This document shows, one piece after another, positions 1-3,207 of a stretch of 6,084 nucleotides of DNA; position 1 is the stretch's first letter; each line of letters opens with the position of its first letter. The stretch covers positions 1-6,084 of the forward strand of contig JAFALX010000300.1 of assembly GCA_019234035.1 (NCBI GenBank). The letters run 5' to 3'. The position numbers were made by a program, and so were the translations under genes. The notes beneath the pieces were generated by a model that searched no databases, was not told where the DNA came from, and saw only the letters and a list, made by a program, of their open reading frames with translations. The stretch comes from Candidatus Dormiibacterota bacterium. GTDB lineage: Bacteria; Chloroflexota; Dormibacteria; Aeolococcales; Aeolococcaceae.

Positions 1-807
1 CAGCACGAAGGAACCGGTGCCGTATGTGTTCTTGCTCATGCCGCGGCGCACGCATGCCTGGCCGAACAGCGCCGCCTGCTGATCACCCGCGACCCCGGCG
101 ATCGGGATGCGCAGGCCGCACAGCGCCTCGGGGTCCGTCTCGCCGAGCACGCCCGCGCTGTCGCAGATCGCCGGCAGCGCCGCCTGAGGCACGCCGAACA
201 TCTCGCAGAGCTCCGGGTCGAAGCGGCCGCGACGCAGGTCGTACAGCAGGGTTCGACTCGCGTTACTGGCATCTGTGGCAACAACTCGGCCGGCGGTGAG
301 GCGGGCGATGAGCCAGCAGTCCACGGTGCTCGCGCAGATCTCGCCCCGCGCGGCGCGCTCGCGCAGCGCCGGCCGCTCGCGGAACAGCCACTCGAGCTTC
401 GTCGCGGTGAAGTACGGGTCGAGCACCAGCCCGGTCCTGCGCCGCACGGCCTCCTCCTCGCCGCGATCGCGGTGCTCCGCGCAGATCCGAGCGCTGCGCC
501 GGCACTGCCACACGATGGCGGGCGCAACGGGTTCGAGGGTGCCGCGGTCGAACACCACAAGCGTCTCGCGCTGGTTGGTGATGCCCAGCGCGACCGGCGC
601 CACCTCGGCGTCACGCAGCAGGTCCGTGGTTGCCTGGCGCACCGACTGCCAGAGGGCCTCGGCGTTCTGCTCCACCCAGCCGTCGTGCGGGTAGCTGACC
701 GGCACCTCCGCGTAGGCGCGCTGCGCCACCTCTCCGCCGGTCGTGACCAGGAGACAGGTCGTGCCCGACGTTCCCTGGTCGACCGCGAGCACGAGCTGCT
801 GCGACAC
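1..807 (-). CDS. glpK: Glycerol kinase, N-terminal 269 codons (3' end outside the window)
   Basis: Catalyses ATP-dependent phosphorylation of glycerol to sn-glycerol 3-phosphate in the cytoplasm (FGGY carbohydrate kinase family). My minus-strand translation opens with the phosphate-binding DQGTSGTT segment (residues 10-17) and continues with NQRET (78-82), AIVWQCRR (97-104), DPYFTATK (130-137), TVDCWLI (161-167), the TDASNASRT segment (178-186), GDQQAALFGQ (241-250) and KNTYGTGSF (259-267). The glycerol-binding and catalytic residues of E. coli GlpK (Arg83, Glu84, Trp103, Tyr135, Asp245) correspond to Arg80, Glu81, Trp100, Tyr132 and Asp242, all with one constant offset. About the last 230 residues of a normal roughly 500-residue protein lie outside. 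The stretch before GDQQ reads EALCG where Firmicutes enzymes have the phosphorylatable His (YHFYG type), so PTS-dependent activation looks absent. The GTG start gives the usual short N-terminus and has no Shine-Dalgarno sequence. The gene follows nadA by 63 bp on the same strand. Confidence 0.94.
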   Translation of the reverse strand, partial: MSQQLVLAVDQGTSGTTCLLVTTGGEVAQRAYAEVPVSYPHDGWVEQNAEALWQSVRQATTDLLRDAEVAPVALGITNQRETLVVFDRGTLEPVAPAIVWQCRRSARICAEHRDRGEEEAVRRRTGLVLDPYFTATKLEWLFRERPALRERAARGEICASTVDCWLIARLTAGRVVATDASNASRTLLYDLRRGRFDPELCEMFGVPQAALPAICDSAGVLGETDPEALCGLRIPIAGVAGDQQAALFGQACVRRGMSKNTYGTGSFVL

Positions 808-814
808 TCCGGGA

Positions 815-820
815 ATCGTA
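815..820 (-). promoter_or_regulatory. Candidate -10 box for glpK, leaderless geometry
   Basis: The minus strand reads TACGAT (TAnnnT form), then 7 bases, then the GTG start of glpK at 807. Transcription starting 7 bases after the -10 would begin on the G of GTG, as in leaderless actinobacterial mRNAs. No purine-rich ribosome site at usable spacing precedes the GTG; the only GGA touches it directly. I found no convincing -35 hexamer, so this is a moderate inference. It would allow glpK to be expressed separately from nadA. Confidence 0.45.
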
Positions 821-870
821 CCGGCGGTCGCTGCCGACAGGGCGGCGCCGAGCCGCTCTCGGGAGCTGCC

Positions 871-1851
871 CTAGCGCGCTTGAGCCGGAGCCGCTCCCGC
901 CGCGAGCATGCGGTCGATGGCGCGGCGGGCTCGAGCCGCGATCGCGGGCTCGACGGTCACGCGCGGCGACAGGCGCTCCAGTGACATCAGCACCTTGTCG
1001 AGCGTGATGCGCTTCATGTAGGGGCAGACCGCGTCATCGCTGGCGGCGACGAAGCGCTTGCCCGGGGCCTGCTGCGCCATGCGGTGCATGATCCCGACCT
1101 CGGTGGCGACGATGAAGGTCTGCGCCGGCGACGTCGCGGCGCGGCGCACCATGCCCTCGGTCGACGTGACCACGGTCGCGGCGCCGTCGAGGTCGCCCGA
1201 CGACAAGCGGTACAGCGTCGACGTCGTGCATCCGCACTCGGGATGGATGAGCAGCTCGGCACCGGGGTTGGCGCGCCGCTTCGCCGCAAGACGGTCCGGG
1301 TCGATTCCGGCGTGCACGTGGCACTCGCCCATCCAGATGTGCATGCGACGTCCGGTGAGTCGCTCGACGTGCGCGCCGAGGAACATGTCCGGGCAGAAGA
1401 GAATCTCGCGGTCCTCGGGGATGCTGCGCACCACGGCCTCCGCGTTCGACGAGGTGCAGCAGTAGTCGGACTCAGCCTTCACCTCCGCCGTCGTGTTGAC
1501 GTAGGACACGACGACCGCTCCCGGATGTTGTGCCTTCCACTGCCGCAGCTGCTCGGCGGTGATCGTCCCGGCGAGCGAGCAGCCCGCCTCGAGATCGGGC
1601 AGGAGCACGACCTTCTTCGGCGACAGGATCGCCGCTGTCTCCGCCATGAAGTGCACGCCGCAGAAGACGATGACGTCGGCGTCGGTGGCCGCCGCCTGCT
1701 GAGAGAGCCCGAGCGAATCGCCGACGAAGTCCGCGGCGTCCTGCACCTCGGGCAGCTGGTAGTTGTGGGCCAGGATCACCGCGTTGCGCTCTCGGCGCAG
1801 CTCGTCGATCCGCATGCGCACACTCGTCTCGGTGTCGACGATCGCGACCAC
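871..1851 (-). CDS. nadA: Quinolinate synthase NadA
   Basis: A cytoplasmic [4Fe-4S] enzyme that condenses iminoaspartate with dihydroxyacetone phosphate to give quinolinate, the second step of de novo NAD synthesis. Numbering from the GTG at 1851 gives 326 residues. The cluster ligands are Cys64 (FCGVHFMAE), Cys177 (WMGECHVH) and Cys276 (CPYMKRITL). Active-site residues known from Thermotoga NadA are present: His29 and Tyr31 (AHNYQ), Tyr117 and Asn119 (YVNTT), His180, and His203 and Glu205 (HPECGC). The family signatures ESDYCCTSSNA, STEGM and TEVGIMHR are intact, and the length suits the short form of the family. I chose 1851 because GGAGAG lies 4 bases upstream; a GTG at 1863 would add four residues but has no ribosome site. 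The partner genes nadB and nadC are not in view. The upstream lipoprotein gene ends about 113 bp before this start, and a separate promoter and operator lie between them. Confidence 0.97.
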   Translation of the reverse strand: MVAIVDTETSVRMRIDELRRERNAVILAHNYQLPEVQDAADFVGDSLGLSQQAAATDADVIVFCGVHFMAETAAILSPKKVVLLPDLEAGCSLAGTITAEQLRQWKAQHPGAVVVSYVNTTAEVKAESDYCCTSSNAEAVVRSIPEDREILFCPDMFLGAHVERLTGRRMHIWMGECHVHAGIDPDRLAAKRRANPGAELLIHPECGCTTSTLYRLSSGDLDGAATVVTSTEGMVRRAATSPAQTFIVATEVGIMHRMAQQAPGKRFVAASDDAVCPYMKRITLDKVLMSLERLSPRVTVEPAIAARARRAIDRMLAAGAAPAQAR

Positions 1852-1854
1852 TGT

Positions 1855-1860
1855 TCTCTC
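1855..1860 (-). promoter_or_regulatory. Ribosome binding site deciding the nadA start
   Basis: The minus strand reads GGAGAG, then AACA, then GTG at 1851. It is the only recognisable Shine-Dalgarno sequence near the nadA 5' end and supports 1851 over the in-frame GTG at 1863, which would place this motif inside the coding region. Confidence 0.55.
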
Positions 1861-1863
1861 CAC

Positions 1864-1877
1864 AACCGGCGCCGGTT
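1864..1877. repeat. Perfect 14-bp palindrome in the nadA leader
   Basis: AACCGGCGCCGGTT is its own reverse complement. It lies between the predicted transcription start (about 1919) and the ribosome site of nadA, so in RNA it could fold as a 5-bp stem with a GCGC loop four bases before GGAGAG. It may be a small 5'-UTR hairpin or a protein site. Its function is unknown. Confidence 0.5.
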
Positions 1878-1902
1878 CCCGTCCGGCACCCCTGCCACCG
1901 GT

Positions 1903-1921
1903 TTAGGTCAATCTGACCTTA
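1903..1921. promoter_or_regulatory. Candidate DtxR/IdeR-like operator at the nadA promoter
   Basis: The plus strand reads TTAGGTCAATCTGACCTTA, with perfect arms AGGTCA and TGACCT around a 3-bp centre. It matches the DtxR/IdeR consensus TTAGGTTAGGCTAACCTAA at 14 of 19 positions, including AGGT and ACCT in both half-sites. It begins 4 bp downstream of the nadA -10 and covers the expected transcription start, a repressor position. NadA needs an Fe-S cluster, so control by iron is reasonable. A manganese regulator of the same family, or an NAD-responsive repressor such as NrtR, are alternatives. Confidence 0.5.
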
Positions 1922-1925
1922 GCCA

Positions 1926-1934
1926 AGTATAGCA
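1926..1934 (-). promoter_or_regulatory. Extended -10 promoter of nadA
   Basis: The minus strand reads TGCTATACT, which is a TGn extension plus the hexamer TATACT (5 of 6 to TATAAT). It is conspicuously AT-rich for this genome and sits in the gap after the lipoprotein gene. No good -35 is seen, which is usual for extended -10 promoters. Transcription would start near 1919 and give a leader of about 70 bases before the GTG at 1851. Confidence 0.65.
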
Positions 1935-1962
1935 AGGATGCCGGTCGGCGATGGCGGCCCCG

Positions 1963-1975
1963 GGTCAGATGACCT
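1963..1975. repeat. Second AGGTCA/TGACC inverted repeat upstream of the nadA promoter
   Basis: The minus strand reads AGGTCATCTGACC, which equals the core of the nadA operator (AGGTCAATCTGACC on the plus strand) with one base missing. The arms GGTCA and TGACC flank 2 bp instead of 3. It overlaps the lipoprotein stop codon and lies about 45-55 bp upstream of the predicted nadA start. It could be an auxiliary weak site or a coincidence, because the arm spacing is altered. Confidence 0.25.
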
Positions 1976-2537
1976 CGGGCGTCGCCGTCGGCGCGGACTG
2001 GTTCGGGTTCTGCAGCTGGCTCTGCTTCCAGTACCCGCCCACGCGCACGTAGTTGTCGATGAAGTCCTGCTTCTGCCCTTCCTGGGAATCGTGGTGATCA
2101 ACCTGCCCGTCGCCGGCGAGGTACTCGTCGGTGATGAGCGTGAGCGTGCCGTGCACGACGAGCGTGCCGTTGTTGCACCCGGCGTTCGCGACGGTGAGCG
2201 AGTCGAGCTTGTCGACCTCGCGCTCGGTCCAGTGGTTGGCCTCGAGCTGCTGTGCCAGGTACGTCTGGATCGCCTGCAGCGCCGCGCCGGTCGCCACGAT
2301 GTCGGGATTGGCGTCCTCGGGGTTCGCCTCGAACGCGATGATCTGATTGTCGATGCCGGTCCAGATCTGCTGGGCCTCCGCCTGGCTCACGCAGCCGGAG
2401 CCCTGCGCGCGCACGGCGCCGGATGCGCCCGACGGTGGCGTCGCAGCGGCACGGGACGACCCACAGGCGGCGACGACTGACGCACAGAGTGCACACGCGG
2501 CGATGGTTGCCGGGAGCCGCGACGTGGAGACGCGCAT
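1965..2537 (-). CDS. Small secreted lipoprotein of unknown function
   Basis: A 190-residue protein with a lipoprotein signal peptide: Arg2 and Arg7, a hydrophobic stretch at about 8-24, and the lipobox VAAC ending at Cys25. A second match, IAAC ending at Cys15, leaves too short a hydrophobic core. Cleavage at Cys25 would leave a lipid-anchored protein on the outer face of the membrane. Residues 26-47 form a Ser/Ala/Gly linker. Residues 50-110 look helical. Residues 122-172 alternate like beta strands (GTLVVHGTLTLITDEYL and DNYVRVGGYWK), after which comes a Gln/Pro-rich end. Cys49 and Cys121 could form a disulfide. The helix-then-strand layout with a terminal GGYWK is loosely like NTF2/SnoaL-type folds, but I do not recognise the family. 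The ATG at 2537 is the only start that keeps a full signal peptide; there is no Shine-Dalgarno sequence. The gene diverges from the Yip1-like gene. Confidence 0.85.
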   Translation of the reverse strand: MRVSTSRLPATIAACALCASVVAACGSSRAAATPPSGASGAVRAQGSGCVSQAEAQQIWTGIDNQIIAFEANPEDANPDIVATGAALQAIQTYLAQQLEANHWTEREVDKLDSLTVANAGCNNGTLVVHGTLTLITDEYLAGDGQVDHHDSQEGQKQDFIDNYVRVGGYWKQSQLQNPNQSAPTATPEVI

Positions 2538-2543
2538 GCGGTC

Positions 2544-2573
2544 ATTGTGCCGTCAGCCGCCGCCGTGTCCGGT
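2544..2573 (-). promoter_or_regulatory. Candidate promoter of the lipoprotein gene
   Basis: On the minus strand, ACCGGAC (2573-2567; CGGACA serves as the -35, matching GACA of TTGACA) is followed by 17 bases, then CACAAT (2549-2544), then 6 bases, then the ATG at 2537. CACAAT keeps the key A at position 2 and T at position 6 of the -10. No ribosome site precedes the ATG, so a leaderless mRNA is likely. The support comes mainly from its exact mirror geometry with the opposing promoter. Confidence 0.35.
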
Positions 2574-2594
2574 GCCACGCAACCGAAACCGGAC
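2567..2594. repeat. 7-bp inverted repeat between divergent genes
   Basis: GTCCGGT and ACCGGAC are perfect inverted arms separated by 14 bp, so equivalent points are 21 bp apart, about two helical turns. Each arm carries the CGGAC that serves as the -35 element of one of the two divergent promoters. It may be back-to-back -35 boxes for the same sigma factor, or an operator that controls both genes. A second 7-bp pair (GCAACCG at 2579-2585 and CGGTTGC at 2614-2620) overlaps the plus-strand -10. Confidence 0.4.
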
Positions 2595-2617
2595 GGCTGC
2601 GCTCGATCGGATACGGT
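2588..2617 (+). promoter_or_regulatory. Candidate promoter of the Yip1-like gene, leaderless geometry
   Basis: ACCGGAC (2588-2594) is followed by 17 bases, then TACGGT (2612-2617, TAnnnT form), then 6 bases, then the GTG at 2624. Transcription would begin at or next to the GTG. There is no Shine-Dalgarno sequence before this GTG or before the alternative ATG at 2651. Confidence 0.4.
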
Positions 2618-2623
2618 TGCCGT

Positions 2624-3184
2624 GTGCGCGCATTCACCCGGCCGCTGGCCATGTTCGCCACACACCAGCCGCTGACCACGCGCGGCCTCGTCAACGCCGG
2701 CGCCATCGTGGTGCTGAGCGGGTGCGCCGCCGCGGGGATCGGCGTCGGCACCAGCGTGCTCGACGGCAGCGGGCTCTCGGGGGTGGTCAGCTCGCTTCTG
2801 GTCCCGCTGCTGTTCCTCGCGTACTGGGGCGTGCAGGCCTGGCTCATCGACGCGGGCGCCGGCATGCTCGGCCGGGCCGGCAGTCGCAGGGCGATGCTCG
2901 TCGCCAGCGCACCCGCGTTTCGCACGTGGATCGTGTACGCGCTGGTCACCCTCGTCGAGGCGGCGGCAGCTCGGTCCGAGGGAGCAGGGTCGCCGCTCGC
3001 CATCGCTCTCACGGTGCTGACGCTGCCGGTGCTGCTCTGGTTTCTGGCGCTGACGGTGCGGGCGGTCCGCGACGTCTATGACGTCCCGGCGATCAACGCC
3101 TTCGCGCTCGCCCTGCTCCCCTACGCCGCCGTGGCCCTCGCGCTCGTCATCGTGAGCGCAGCCGGCGGCCTGTTCCGCGGCTGA
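2624..3184 (+). CDS. Yip1-like integral membrane protein
   Basis: A 186-residue, very hydrophobic protein with about five membrane segments near residues 22-44, 53-75, 98-116, 125-146 and 158-180. The layout and the pattern LWFLALTVRAVRDVYDVPAI followed by a final ALALLPYAAVALAL helix recall the bacterial Yip1 domain (PF04893), whose last two helices flank a short loop with a conserved G or A and S or P. The family has no settled biochemical role in bacteria. The frame stays open upstream to an ATG at 2423, but that stretch is Arg-rich, overlaps the lipoprotein gene and looks non-coding. I chose the GTG at 2624 because a -10 box sits 6 bases before it. An ATG at 2651 would remove nine residues and leave all helices intact. 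The gene ends 7 bp from the stop codon of the converging exporter gene. The gene call is firm, the family assignment less so. Confidence 0.8.
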   Translation: MRAFTRPLAMFATHQPLTTRGLVNAGAIVVLSGCAAAGIGVGTSVLDGSGLSGVVSSLLVPLLFLAYWGVQAWLIDAGAGMLGRAGSRRAMLVASAPAFRTWIVYALVTLVEAAAARSEGAGSPLAIALTVLTLPVLLWFLALTVRAVRDVYDVPAINAFALALLPYAAVALALVIVSAAGGLFRG

Positions 3185-3207
3185 GCCGGTCTCAGCTCCC
3201 TTCGGGG
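3180..3207. terminator. Possible bidirectional hairpins between convergent genes
   Basis: GCTGAG (3180-3185) and CTCAGC (3191-3196) form a 6-bp stem with a 5-base loop that spans both stop codons. Next to it, CCC-TTCG-GGG (3198-3207) forms a short stem capped by a stable UUCG-type loop. There is no T-tract on either strand, so this would be an atypical terminator at best. Confidence 0.3.

Noticed and set aside
36..614. A 192-codon minus-strand frame inside glpK
   Set aside because: Out of frame with the clear glycerol kinase translation; Arg/Ser/Ala-rich shadow.
848..862. CCGAG/CTCGG hairpin between nadA and glpK as a terminator
   Set aside because: Only a 5-bp stem with a 5-base loop and no following T-tract; such pairs are frequent by chance at this GC content.
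1084..1932. A 282-codon plus-strand frame antisense to nadA
   Set aside because: The product is rich in Arg, His and Gly and has no motif, while the opposite strand encodes an intact NadA with all cluster ligands.
2423..2623. Upstream extension of the Yip1-like gene to an ATG at 2423
   Set aside because: The added 67 residues are mostly Arg, His and Thr, overlap the lipoprotein signal-peptide region, and would lie upstream of the candidate promoter.
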